The notes: generated from the sequence alone by a model not told the origin. DNA of 6,959 nt from Muribaculaceae bacterium (GCA_023665245.1 JAMPEH010000141.1:1-6959); one strand, 5' to 3'; positions 1 through 5,680 are shown, counted from the first letter of the stretch. A program made the numbers and translations.

Positions 1-3
1 TGT

Positions 4-48
4 CATTAGCGCAAAGGGGGCACATCCCCCTTTGCAAACCCCCTAATG
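4..48. other. Nested perfect hairpin, candidate replication or transfer origin
   Basis: GCAAAGGGGG (11-20), loop CACAT (21-25) and CCCCCTTTGC (26-35) form a perfect 10-bp stem. It lies inside a second inverted repeat, CATTAG (4-9) and CTAATG (43-48). No T-run follows the stem on either strand, so it does not look like an intrinsic terminator. It lies about 210 bases past the stop of the Zot-like gene. G-rich hairpins next to a conserved single-stranded stretch are typical of rolling-circle double-strand origins and of oriT nick regions in Gram-positive mobile elements. The origin role is inference. No Rep or relaxase gene is inside the window to support it. Confidence 0.5.
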
Positions 49-68
49 CGGCTTGCTTGCGCAATGTA

Positions 69-85
69 CGCCCGCGTTGCGGGCG
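69..85. repeat. Short GC-rich inverted repeat
   Basis: CGCCCGC, loop GTT and GCGGGCG form a perfect 7-bp stem with a 3-base loop. It lies 20 bases from the larger nested hairpin at the left edge, in the gene-free stretch after the Zot-like gene. No T-run follows on either strand. It may be part of the same origin-like region, or simply a GC-rich palindrome. Confidence 0.35.
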
Positions 86-260
86 GAACGTTCGGCGGTG
101 GTGGTGTCTGATTTTTCCTTTCTTGCTGTTCAGGGAATTGCCCCGCGCCCGCAACCCACACACGGCGCAAGGCGTTGCGTCGTGGTGTCCGTAGGTGCAT
201 AGCAGTTGCGCGCGCTGACAAGGGGGCAATTTATTTTTTGCTGATAAAGGAAAAATCAGA

Positions 261-1442
261 CTACGAGCCGCGCCGCTTCGGTTCGGGTTCACCTTTCACC
301 TTGGTGTTAAAATCGCTGTGGTCGTATTCTTCGACCGCCAACTTTTCCCAACCGCGCAGGGCGATTTTATTATCTTTGCATTTGTATTGCTTTTTGTACG
401 CCCTGGCGTCGTACTGCACGCCGCCTATGGCGGGCAAGATTATTTCTTCTGTATCGCCTACGGCAACGCCTTTCGTCGTCGTTAAACGGCACGTTATTTT
501 GCGAAAACCTATCGTTTGTAGATATTTTTTGAGATAATAAAGCTCTTGTCCGAGATATTCGGCGCGCGCGCTGTCGATTTTGCCGCTTTCGATTAGCTTA
601 AAATAGCGTTTTTCTTTGCGTTCGTAACGTTTTCTAAGCATAGTTGGCTGCTCTATCCATTCTTGCCCGTAAAGGTGATTTACGTAGTCGGTACTGCGGC
701 GAACGGCTATTGCCGCCTGATTTCCGTCCTGGTTCGTGTTCACAAACATTCCGTCGAAAAAGTGGCGTGGGTAACGCCAAAACGCAAGGTATGCGGGGTT
801 GGTGGTGGCTGATTTGTCGACGCCCTGGTCTTCGCCGATTTCGTCGTTGAAAAATATGCTATATTCGGGGATACGGTCTTGTTGCAAAAACATTTCGGGC
901 GTGAGCTGGTAACTCATTCGCCCCGTGCCGTATTCCCGCAAGGGGATAGACGAGATAAGGCAGGGTATGTATTCGGCTTCGTGCTTTTTGTAGAAAAGGT
1001 AGCTTTCTTCAAGGCTTCGGAAGGCTTCGAGCTTGTCTACTTCGCCGTCCATAGCCCATTGCTCTACCATTGTTTTTTGCGTGTGGTAGTCGCTTTTGAG
1101 CTTCTGATAGGCTTCTTGCGCAAGGAAGTACGCGACGTTGCCGCCCGTAAACGTCTTGCCGCTGCCTGGCGCGCCGTCATTGGTAATGGCTCTGCCGTTG
1201 TTCATATAGTCCGTTGTTAAGTTTTCAATGCCGTATACGTATTTTTTGATTTTGAAGAGCTGGACTGCTCCGAGTATCGGAAGGATAAGAGTAGGCAAGC
1301 CTAAAAAAATCATTAAATACGCATTTTTGCCTTTGTAGCGGATAGTATTTTTGAGCGGCTCTTCGAGCCTGGCTTCTTGCTTCGCAAACCACGTCGTGTC
1401 GTGTACGGGTTTTGAAGGCTTTCTCGCTTTGTCTTTCTGCAT
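261..1442 (-). CDS. Zot/pI-like filamentous phage assembly ATPase
   Basis: This 393-residue protein is the best-supported identification in the window. It has one hydrophobic segment at about 41-62, then a P-loop GAPGSGKT at 90-97 and a Walker B strand ending in Asp-Glu (SIFFNDE, 195-201). Next comes a Zot-like stretch, YPRHFFDGMFVNTNQDGN (224-241), followed by paired arginines at 248-249. In the Zot/pI family this ATPase sits in the inner membrane and drives extrusion of filamentous phage, threading single-stranded DNA into coat protein. In M13 pI and CTX Zot the membrane helix follows the ATPase domain; here it precedes it, and no second helix is visible. I chose the ATG at 1442 because it overlaps the upstream stop (TGATG) and has AAGGTG about 5 bases before it. 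A GTG one codon earlier is possible. It is the last recognisable gene of the operon. The main alternative is another FtsK/HerA-like membrane P-loop ATPase of a mobile element. Confidence 0.85.
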   Translation of the reverse strand: MQKDKARKPSKPVHDTTWFAKQEARLEEPLKNTIRYKGKNAYLMIFLGLPTLILPILGAVQLFKIKKYVYGIENLTTDYMNNGRAITNDGAPGSGKTFTGGNVAYFLAQEAYQKLKSDYHTQKTMVEQWAMDGEVDKLEAFRSLEESYLFYKKHEAEYIPCLISSIPLREYGTGRMSYQLTPEMFLQQDRIPEYSIFFNDEIGEDQGVDKSATTNPAYLAFWRYPRHFFDGMFVNTNQDGNQAAIAVRRSTDYVNHLYGQEWIEQPTMLRKRYERKEKRYFKLIESGKIDSARAEYLGQELYYLKKYLQTIGFRKITCRLTTTKGVAVGDTEEIILPAIGGVQYDARAYKKQYKCKDNKIALRGWEKLAVEEYDHSDFNTKVKGEPEPKRRGS

Positions 1443-1696
1443 CACAACACCTTGTAATTATTGCCTTTGCGCCCGACGCGGACGGTACTGCCTTTTGCGG
1501 CTTTGAGCTTGCGCAGGTTCGCGGCGTTCTGTTGGTAGTACTTCGTTTTTTTAACTTGCGTATAGCCGCGTTTTGCTTTCTTGTTCGTCGTCTTTGTAAC
1601 GGCGATTTTGTTTTTAGTAAGGTAAACGTCGTCTACGTGCGCGAACGGGTTTCTGCGCGGAGTGGTAGGAGTGGACGTCGTTTTCAATTTTTTCAT
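1442..1696 (-). CDS. Very basic small protein, possible ssDNA/RNA-binding protein
   Basis: This 84-residue protein has 23 Lys/Arg and only two acidic residues (both Asp), no hydrophobic segment and no cysteine. The N-terminal third is Thr/Pro rich (TTSTPTTPRRNP), the middle is a Lys/Thr run, and the end, GSTVRVGRKGNNYKVL (69-84), could be a small beta-strand unit. I do not recognise a family. The ATG at 1696 has GGAG 9 bases upstream. Its stop overlaps the zot-like ATG (TGATG), so the two are probably translated together. The charge and position would fit a nucleic-acid-binding partner of the extrusion ATPase, such as a coater of single-stranded phage DNA. A basic minor virion protein is equally possible. 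Function is inference only. Confidence 0.7.
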   Translation of the reverse strand: MKKLKTTSTPTTPRRNPFAHVDDVYLTKNKIAVTKTTNKKAKRGYTQVKKTKYYQQNAANLRKLKAAKGSTVRVGRKGNNYKVL

Positions 1697-1716
1697 AAAA
1701 TTTTGCTCCGTATGTA

Positions 1717-1745
1717 TTGACTTTTTGATTTTTTTTGCATATAAT
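1717..1745 (+). promoter_or_regulatory. Near-consensus sigma-A promoter on the plus strand
   Basis: TTGACT (1717-1722) and a perfect TATAAT (1740-1745) are separated by exactly 17 bases, and the spacer is T-rich. It points rightward, against every protein gene in the window. Transcription would start near 1750-1755, just ahead of two hairpins and a terminator. The -10 box lies in an AT-rich inverted repeat (GCATA, loop, TATGC at 1737-1753), which could serve as an operator or help present a duplex -10 region in single-stranded DNA. The regulatory reading is inference; the promoter match is direct. Confidence 0.8.
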
Positions 1746-1777
1746 AATTATGCTATTTAGGCAGACACGCTCCGGGG

Positions 1778-1797
1778 CGTGTCAACCCGCGTCAACC
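1778..1797. repeat. Tandem 10-bp direct repeat
   Basis: CGTGTCAACC (1778-1787) is followed directly by CGCGTCAACC (1788-1797), identical at 9 of 10 positions. The repeat overlaps the 3' arm of small-RNA hairpin 1 and the 5' arm of the terminator stem. It may be a by-product of the hairpins, or an iteron-like binding site for a Rep or regulator. Read on the minus strand, the units each contain a TTGAC box, but no well-spaced -10 follows. Confidence 0.5.
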
Positions 1798-1819
1798 GAA
1801 AGGGGGCGCGGCTTTTTTT
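1787..1819 (+). terminator. Intrinsic terminator of the plus-strand small RNA
   Basis: CCGCGTC (1787-1793) pairs with GGCGCGG (1805-1811), with one G-U pair. A small internal loop follows, then CC/GG closing a GAAA tetraloop (1798-1801). Seven T residues follow at 1813-1819. Polarity is clear: on the minus strand the A-run precedes the stem, so it would not terminate the protein operon. The T-run covers the TAA stop (1818-1820) of the 169-residue gene. Confidence 0.85.
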
Positions 1820-2327
1820 ATTTTCTGAAATGATTGTGCCAACGTTTTAGCTTATGTCGCGTTGTCTGTCGGTGTTGTTTTGTATTACCGCCAGCGTGGC
1901 GTTTTAGGTTGCGCTTTTCGCGCCAAGTGAGTTTGTCCTTTGTGTCCGTTAGGTCGCCTTTAAAAATAGGTTGCTTTGATTTGGTACCAACGTAAACACG
2001 GGTTTCAGTCACCGAATCAGCAGTAAGCGCAGAGTGCTTTTTCTTTTTAAGCACAAAGCCCTTTAAAATATTCGTGTGCTTATCTTTCTGACGGTGCAAC
2101 TTTACTACGGCAAGCGCGCCGTCATCTGCGCGTTGGTCTAAAACAACGACGTTTCGCTGTTTTTTATTATTGGGATTGTTGGCAAAATACCCGTCCGTTG
2201 TCCGCATTATCTTTCCGACGTCGGAACGCTTCTTGCTTGTTTTCCGTATTGATTTAATAATTGAGAAAAGTAGCCCAACGGCGATAATTGTTAATGCGCC
2301 CAAAATTGAAAGTAACCACCAAGCCAT
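1818..2327 (-). CDS. Membrane-anchored basic protein of unknown function
   Basis: This 169-residue protein has a hydrophobic helix at 3-24 (MAWWLLSILG start) followed at once by a basic stretch, so the bulk should be cytoplasmic. A central beta-rich core (about 56-125) contains KQRNVVVLDQ, ALAVVKLHRQ and VGTKSKQPIF. The C-terminal 40 residues are strongly basic and rich in His and Arg (NLKRHAGGN, then KLKRWHNHFRK at the end). The core pattern recalls small beta-barrel-like proteins of Bacillota phages and plasmids, but I cannot assign a family. The basic tail suggests nucleic-acid contact at the membrane, which would suit a DNA-packaging or assembly partner of the ATPase. The ATG at 2327 has GGGGG 10 bases upstream, inside a 13-base motif also found before the 77-residue gene. 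Its stop codon overlaps the U-tract of the opposing small RNA. Confidence 0.7.
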   Translation of the reverse strand: MAWWLLSILGALTIIAVGLLFSIIKSIRKTSKKRSDVGKIMRTTDGYFANNPNNKKQRNVVVLDQRADDGALAVVKLHRQKDKHTNILKGFVLKKKKHSALTADSVTETRVYVGTKSKQPIFKGDLTDTKDKLTWREKRNLKRHAGGNTKQHRQTTRHKLKRWHNHFRK

Positions 2328-2332
2328 AATAG

Positions 2333-2345
2333 AATTGCCCCCGTA
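2333..2345 (-). promoter_or_regulatory. Atypical G5 ribosome site, copy 1 of a shared 13-mer
   Basis: TACGGGGGCAATT lies just upstream of the 169-residue gene. GGGGG can pair with the anti-Shine-Dalgarno CCUCC using one G-U pair. The identical 13 bases precede the 77-residue gene, unlike the AAGGAG-type sites of the 63-residue and InlB-repeat genes. This may be a common translational control site or simple duplication of a leader. Confidence 0.5.
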
Positions 2346-2356
2346 GTATGTTGCGT

Positions 2357-2590
2357 TTACTGTTTCTTTTTAGCTGTTTTTGCCTTGTTGCTTGACGTCG
2401 TTTTCGTGCTTTTCGGCAACGTATCGAGCGGGTGTTCCTGGGCGTATTTGCGGGCTTTAATGATAATCGCCCGCGCGCCGATAATTATAGGAACGACAAG
2501 CCGCCAAGGCATAGGTAAAATACAGCACCCGATTTCTACTGCCATAACGACGATTTCGATTACAACGCCTAAAATAAATTTTGTTTTCAC
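2357..2590 (-). CDS. Small two-helix membrane protein, possible virion component
   Basis: This 77-residue protein has hydrophobic segments at about 6-25 (FILGVVIEIVVMAVEIGCCI) and 31-46 (LVVPIIIGARAIIIKA), joined by a PMPW turn. A hydrophilic Lys/Thr/Ser tail, ending in KAKTAKKKQ, fills 47-77. I do not recognise a family. In a filamentous-phage operon, small membrane proteins with a basic C-terminal tail are candidates for coat or minor virion proteins, since the tail can contact DNA inside the filament. The start is GTG at 2590, the only sensible one, with the G5 site 7 bases upstream. It lies 31 bases after the 63-residue gene and 29 before the 169-residue gene. Two acidic residues (Glu12, Glu19) inside the first helix are unusual. 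Confidence 0.7.
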   Translation of the reverse strand: MKTKFILGVVIEIVVMAVEIGCCILPMPWRLVVPIIIGARAIIIKARKYAQEHPLDTLPKSTKTTSSNKAKTAKKKQ

Positions 2591-2592
2591 GT

Positions 2593-2605
2593 AATTGCCC
2601 CCGTA
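2593..2605 (-). promoter_or_regulatory. Atypical G5 ribosome site, copy 2 of a shared 13-mer
   Basis: TACGGGGGCAATT is identical to the motif before the 169-residue gene. Here it lies 2 bases before a GTG start, putting the G-run 7 bases from it. A weaker AAGGA is found a few bases further upstream. The motif supports the choice of GTG at 2590. Confidence 0.5.
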
Positions 2606-2621
2606 ATATCCTTGATTTACG

Positions 2622-2813
2622 CTATTTTTTGCCCTTAAATTTGCGGTAAAGCTCGCACACTATGAACGCGAGCATTAAAATACCTACGATAACGCAAATG
2701 ATTGTTAGCGGCGTCGCGAGCACGGCAAAAAATTTCACCGTATTCGCGAATGCCGCTATGCATATGCGGAAGAGTACCAAAACGATTTCAAGTACTATTA
2801 AAAACGCCGTCAT
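2622..2813 (-). CDS. Small membrane protein, best major coat protein candidate
   Basis: This 63-residue protein has two hydrophobic stretches, about 3-22 and 28-53, and ends in a short basic tail (ELYRKFKGKK). A possible signal-peptidase site after Ala-Phe-Ala (21-23) would leave a mature chain of about 40 residues with one membrane helix and a Lys/Arg cluster. That is the general build of an inovirus major coat protein such as M13 pVIII, which also ends in an aromatic/lysine cluster. Against this, the putative signal lacks a basic N-region, Arg16 interrupts it, and the mature N-terminus is not acidic. The gene has one of the strongest ribosome sites in the window (AAAGGAG, 8 bases before ATG). 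It overlaps the stop of the 499-residue gene by ATGA, fitting high, coupled expression. A small holin-like or minor virion protein is the alternative. Confidence 0.75.
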   Translation of the reverse strand: MTAFLIVLEIVLVLFRICIAAFANTVKFFAVLATPLTIICVIVGILMLAFIVCELYRKFKGKK

Positions 2814-4309
2814 TTTGGTTGCTCCTTTTTCGTGTTCTGAACGTGATTCTCTTTTGTTTCTCGTCGTTCTTTAATCTTTTTCTTAACGAACCTGAACGGG
2901 GCGAAAACTACTTTGCCAATGGGTTTGAAGATTGCGCCCAAAATTCCGATGAAGAAGAGTACGACGCAAGCAACGATAATCCACACCCACCAAGGGGGTT
3001 TTTTGCCCTTGTAATAGTTGAATTGCTCGTTGCCCGTCTGCCTATTATCGACGACGCCGAGATTATATCGCTCGCCTTCCGTCTCGAACTCCAAACGCAA
3101 AATTTGAACGCTGTACACGTCTGATGTTTTAACTTCATAATCGCCCACGCCTGATATATTCGTAATGCCTGGAATATAGCTTGCCCAAGCATTTTTGACT
3201 TTTATCTTGTCTTGCGTTTCGTAAAAGTTTAATACCCACTGCGTGTCCTTCAAGGCTTCTTCGCCGCCTGACGTCAAATGGTATTCTTCTATATTGTTAT
3301 CCGCGATAAAGGCTGACGTGCTTCTTATGCGATTACAGCTATAAGTGCTGGCGGGGGAAAGGGCACCCGTCCAACCGCCGCCAGGTGTGCTTAATTTTTC
3401 GGTATGGTTAATAGTAAGCGGCGGGTATTTTTCAATTTTCATTGAAACCTTTTGCCCGTTCATATCAAGTTCGACAGTTTCGCTTGCATCGTCATAAATT
3501 CCCGTGCCGTAGTCTTTTGTTACCATATCGTGATAGTCATACAAAAAATCGTGGTCGTGTTTTTCTTGGTTCCCGCATAGGTAAAAGCTGACGTCCTGGG
3601 CATAAAAGCTAACGTCCGCGCTTATGAGCTTATCAATAGACTTGTCCGTAGAGAATGCGACGAAGTATGCTTTCGTGTAGCCTTTGGCAATATCCCAGCC
3701 CATTTTTGTTCCGTCCTGGTACTCGCAGTAGCCGACGACTTTTTCTTTTATTTCAATAATTTCCGTATCGATTACGCTATAACTAACCTTGCCGCTTTTG
3801 TCTGTGGTTGCCGTCCAGAACTGCCCGACCTTGCACCCGACGTCCGAAACGCTTTGCCCTTCGGCGGGTTCGTCGTCGATAGAACTATCGAAACTCCGCA
3901 AAATATTCGGTATGTCGTAGTAGCGTTCGGCGGCGTCCGAAACCGTAAAGCCGATTACGCGGTACTTATGAAAAACGCCCGCCGAATTGATTAAACCTAA
4001 ACGGTAGTTGCCCCAATTTTGCCTGTCCGTCGAAATAACGATATACGTAAAATGCAGTTTGCCGCTCGGCTGGTAGACGTAGACGAAGAGCTCGCCTTCC
4101 GCGCTCTCGGCAATCTGAACTACCTTCAAGCTGTAATCGTCTTCGATTTGCGGGTAATCGTCTTCGTTGAAATTCTTGTCCGCGCGCAAGTCTTCGAGCA
4201 CGCCCGAATATGCGGTTGCGGCGCTGGCGGAAGTTCCGCCAACGCTGACAACTGCGATAAATACGGCGAGAATTGCCGCTAATATGTACTTCAAGTTAAT
4301 CGTTTTCAT
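2810..4309 (-). CDS. Large secreted, membrane-anchored protein, pIII-like topology
   Basis: This 499-residue protein has a clear signal peptide (basic start, hydrophobic 9-22, GGTSASA with likely cleavage near Ala30). A long extracellular region with few Cys (159, 195, 245, 325) follows. The region from about 60 to 240 looks beta-rich. A C-terminal membrane helix at about 440-461, preceded by KKPPWWVW, leads into a basic cytoplasmic tail (FVKKKIKERR). Signal peptide plus long ectodomain plus one C-terminal anchor is the layout of filamentous-phage adsorption proteins (pIII type), so a role at the virion tip or in host contact is likely. No named domain is recognised. The ATG at 4309 is 3 bases after the upstream stop, with AAAAGG inside the end of that gene. 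Its own stop overlaps the 63-residue start (ATGA). A surface adhesin carried by the element is the alternative. Confidence 0.8.
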   Translation of the reverse strand: MKTINLKYILAAILAVFIAVVSVGGTSASAATAYSGVLEDLRADKNFNEDDYPQIEDDYSLKVVQIAESAEGELFVYVYQPSGKLHFTYIVISTDRQNWGNYRLGLINSAGVFHKYRVIGFTVSDAAERYYDIPNILRSFDSSIDDEPAEGQSVSDVGCKVGQFWTATTDKSGKVSYSVIDTEIIEIKEKVVGYCEYQDGTKMGWDIAKGYTKAYFVAFSTDKSIDKLISADVSFYAQDVSFYLCGNQEKHDHDFLYDYHDMVTKDYGTGIYDDASETVELDMNGQKVSMKIEKYPPLTINHTEKLSTPGGGWTGALSPASTYSCNRIRSTSAFIADNNIEEYHLTSGGEEALKDTQWVLNFYETQDKIKVKNAWASYIPGITNISGVGDYEVKTSDVYSVQILRLEFETEGERYNLGVVDNRQTGNEQFNYYKGKKPPWWVWIIVACVVLFFIGILGAIFKPIGKVVFAPFRFVKKKIKERRETKENHVQNTKKEQPK

Positions 4310-4312
4310 ACG

Positions 4313-5680
4313 TTACCTTTTGCGGGGTCTGCCGCCGAAAATTACCCAGGCAAGCAACGCCGCCGCAACTACGCAGACGCCCGCGCTTGCGACGTAAAGC
4401 CAATTTCTTTCCCAAAACCCGTCTACTTTGTCTTGCGTCGTGGGCTCGCTTGCCGATACCGTCATATCGTCGGTAACTCGGACTTCTGCGAGCTCGTCGC
4501 TGACGTCGGCACCGTTAAGGAATGCGTAAGCAATAATATTCTGCTTGTACAGTCCCGCAAGCACTGCCGCCTGAATTAGCGGCGTTCCGAAGTCTACCGA
4601 CAGGGAAGTATACAGCGTACCGTCCACGTAAAAATTGACCGTGCACTTTATAATTTGCCAACGGGCAGTTAGCGTTACGTTGTCCGTTATGAGTTGTGCT
4701 TCGTACTTCGTGCCGTCCGAGAGATACCACCCAACGAACGTATACCCGACGCGCTCTGGCGTGGTCAAGCTTGCCGCCGTGTTCCAGTCTACCGTTTGCG
4801 CGGGAACGTCGCTTCCGCCTGCACTGTCAAAGGTTACGGTATAGGTATTTAAGCGCCAACCCGCATAAAGCACGGTATCCTCGTAAATGGGGCGTCCGTC
4901 ATATGCTTCCGTGCAGTTCTCGTCGAAAAACCAACCCGTGAACGTGTATCCTTCCTTGACGGGGTCTTCGGGAAGTTCGACGGGTTCGCGGAGTTTCGGA
5001 AGCGTGCGCGTGTCGCTCACGTCGCCGCAAACACTGCACTTATAGCTTTCTGTGCCTTCGTATTCGGTGGTAGCTTCTGTTGTGATTACCCAAGAATAGG
5101 AATGCTCGTGGTGAAATTGCACTTCGACAACAACATTTGCTTTGGAATCTGCGTAATAACCGTTACTATAATTAATACTGCAATATGCGGGGGACAAATG
5201 GTCACCGCAATAAATATCGACAAGATAGGTGTACTCTTCGGCGGCGCTGTCCCAGTCAGAGATAAGATATACTTTCGTGCTTGCACTTGTGATTGTGTGA
5301 TTACTGTCACTTGTATAATAGGGGTATGAAGAACGACTTTCATAGCGCGTAACGACTGTAAACGGGTAAATATCGCACTGAAACGTAAGTGTCGTTTCGT
5401 CGGCGGGTTCACCGTTATCTGACGTCACATTGCTGTTTGCGGCAACCGTGGCGGGCGTTTCAACGTTTTTGTACGCCTGCACGTCGTCCTGCTTCGCGGC
5501 GGGCTCGTCGCCCGTTTCCGTTACAATTCCGCCCCAACGCCAGGTTGTCGGTTTGCCGTTCGCAAACCATTTCCCGTCCACGCGCGCGCAATACCCCGCG
5601 AGCACAACGCCCGCAATTAGTACAAGCGCAACGAAAAACGCAATTACTTTGCGTCGTGTTCGCTTTTTACTTTTTGCCAT
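4313..5680 (-). CDS. InlB-repeat surface protein, candidate phage adsorption protein
   Basis: This 455-residue protein has a strongly basic N-terminus (KSKKRTRRK), then a hydrophobic signal or anchor at about 12-30. A low-complexity, acidic Ala/Thr/Val stretch follows. A His/Cys module (HHEH at 190-193, CSVCG at 215-219) matches a pattern common in clostridial surface proteins. Two InlB B-repeats follow: 240-275 (GYTFTGW) and 280-341 (YTVTFDSAGG, GYTFVGW), with a partial third to about 376. A membrane helix at about 428-450 and the tail RPRKR end it. In this family the repeats are extracellular beta folds used for surface contact. With its anchor and place next to the 499-residue protein, a receptor-binding or virion-tip role is plausible. 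ATG 5680 has AAGGAG 9 bases upstream. The frame is open to an ATG at 5788 (491 residues), only 6 bases past the previous stop, so a 36-residue extension or dual start is possible. Confidence 0.85.
   Translation of the reverse strand: MAKSKKRTRRKVIAFFVALVLIAGVVLAGYCARVDGKWFANGKPTTWRWGGIVTETGDEPAAKQDDVQAYKNVETPATVAANSNVTSDNGEPADETTLTFQCDIYPFTVVTRYESRSSYPYYTSDSNHTITSASTKVYLISDWDSAAEEYTYLVDIYCGDHLSPAYCSINYSNGYYADSKANVVVEVQFHHEHSYSWVITTEATTEYEGTESYKCSVCGDVSDTRTLPKLREPVELPEDPVKEGYTFTGWFFDENCTEAYDGRPIYEDTVLYAGWRLNTYTVTFDSAGGSDVPAQTVDWNTAASLTTPERVGYTFVGWYLSDGTKYEAQLITDNVTLTARWQIIKCTVNFYVDGTLYTSLSVDFGTPLIQAAVLAGLYKQNIIAYAFLNGADVSDELAEVRVTDDMTVSASEPTTQDKVDGFWERNWLYVASAGVCVVAAALLAWVIFGGRPRKR

Larger units (their letters stand above)
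1..260. other. Non-coding end region downstream of zot-like gene
   Basis: No convincing gene is seen here. The only minus-strand reading frame of any length (6-221) begins at a TTG or an internal ATG with no ribosome site, and its second half translates straight through the hairpins. The stretch contains the nested hairpin at 4-48, the GC-rich inverted repeat at 69-85, and a weak CTGAT/ATCAG inverted repeat (241-259) immediately after the Zot-like stop codon. None has the stem plus T-run expected of a terminator for the minus-strand operon. Transcription may therefore continue leftward out of the window, or end by another mechanism. Confidence 0.45.
1752..1819 (+). ncRNA. Small antisense RNA with own promoter and terminator
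   Basis: A compact transcription unit of about 68 nt lies in the one large gap of the operon. After the promoter come hairpin 1 (GACACGC 1764-1770, loop 1771-1776, GCGTGTC 1777-1783) and then hairpin 2, which forms the intrinsic terminator. No plausible reading frame fits. The RNA would be perfectly complementary to operon mRNA between the 169-residue gene and the 84-residue/zot pair, and its U-tract overlaps the stop codon of the 169-residue gene. It could act like the counter-transcribed RNAs that set plasmid copy number, by pairing with or attenuating the zot-side mRNA. It could also mark an RNA-polymerase priming site. I do not recognise a known RNA family. The start is estimated from the -10 box. 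Confidence 0.7.

Noticed and set aside
6..221. Minus-strand reading frame after the Zot-like gene
   Set aside because: It starts at TTG or an unsupported ATG with no ribosome site, has Pro/Arg/Ala-heavy composition, and runs through two strong hairpins. It is better read as non-coding.
241..259. CTGAT/ATCAG inverted repeat as the operon terminator
   Set aside because: Only a 5-bp AT-rich stem with a 9-base loop, and no T-run follows on the minus strand.
175..537. Plus-strand 120-codon frame overlapping the end of the Zot-like gene
   Set aside because: Most of it is antisense to the ATPase. There is no domain and no suitable ribosome site, although a G5CAATT motif lies inside it.
1755..1800. 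Minus-strand promoter for the 84-residue/zot pair using TTGAC boxes
   Set aside because: Two TTGAC boxes are present on that strand, but no good -10 lies at 16-18 bases. The candidates (GCCTAA, TAAATA) are poor or badly spaced.
2702..3124. Plus-strand 140-codon frame over the 63- and 499-residue genes
   Set aside because: It is a shadow of well-supported minus-strand genes with ribosome sites, a signal peptide and membrane segments.
5585..5650. Lipoprotein lipobox at the Cys after the first hydrophobic segment of the InlB-repeat protein
   Set aside because: The residues before the Cys are LAGY. A bulky Tyr at -1 does not fit a lipobox.
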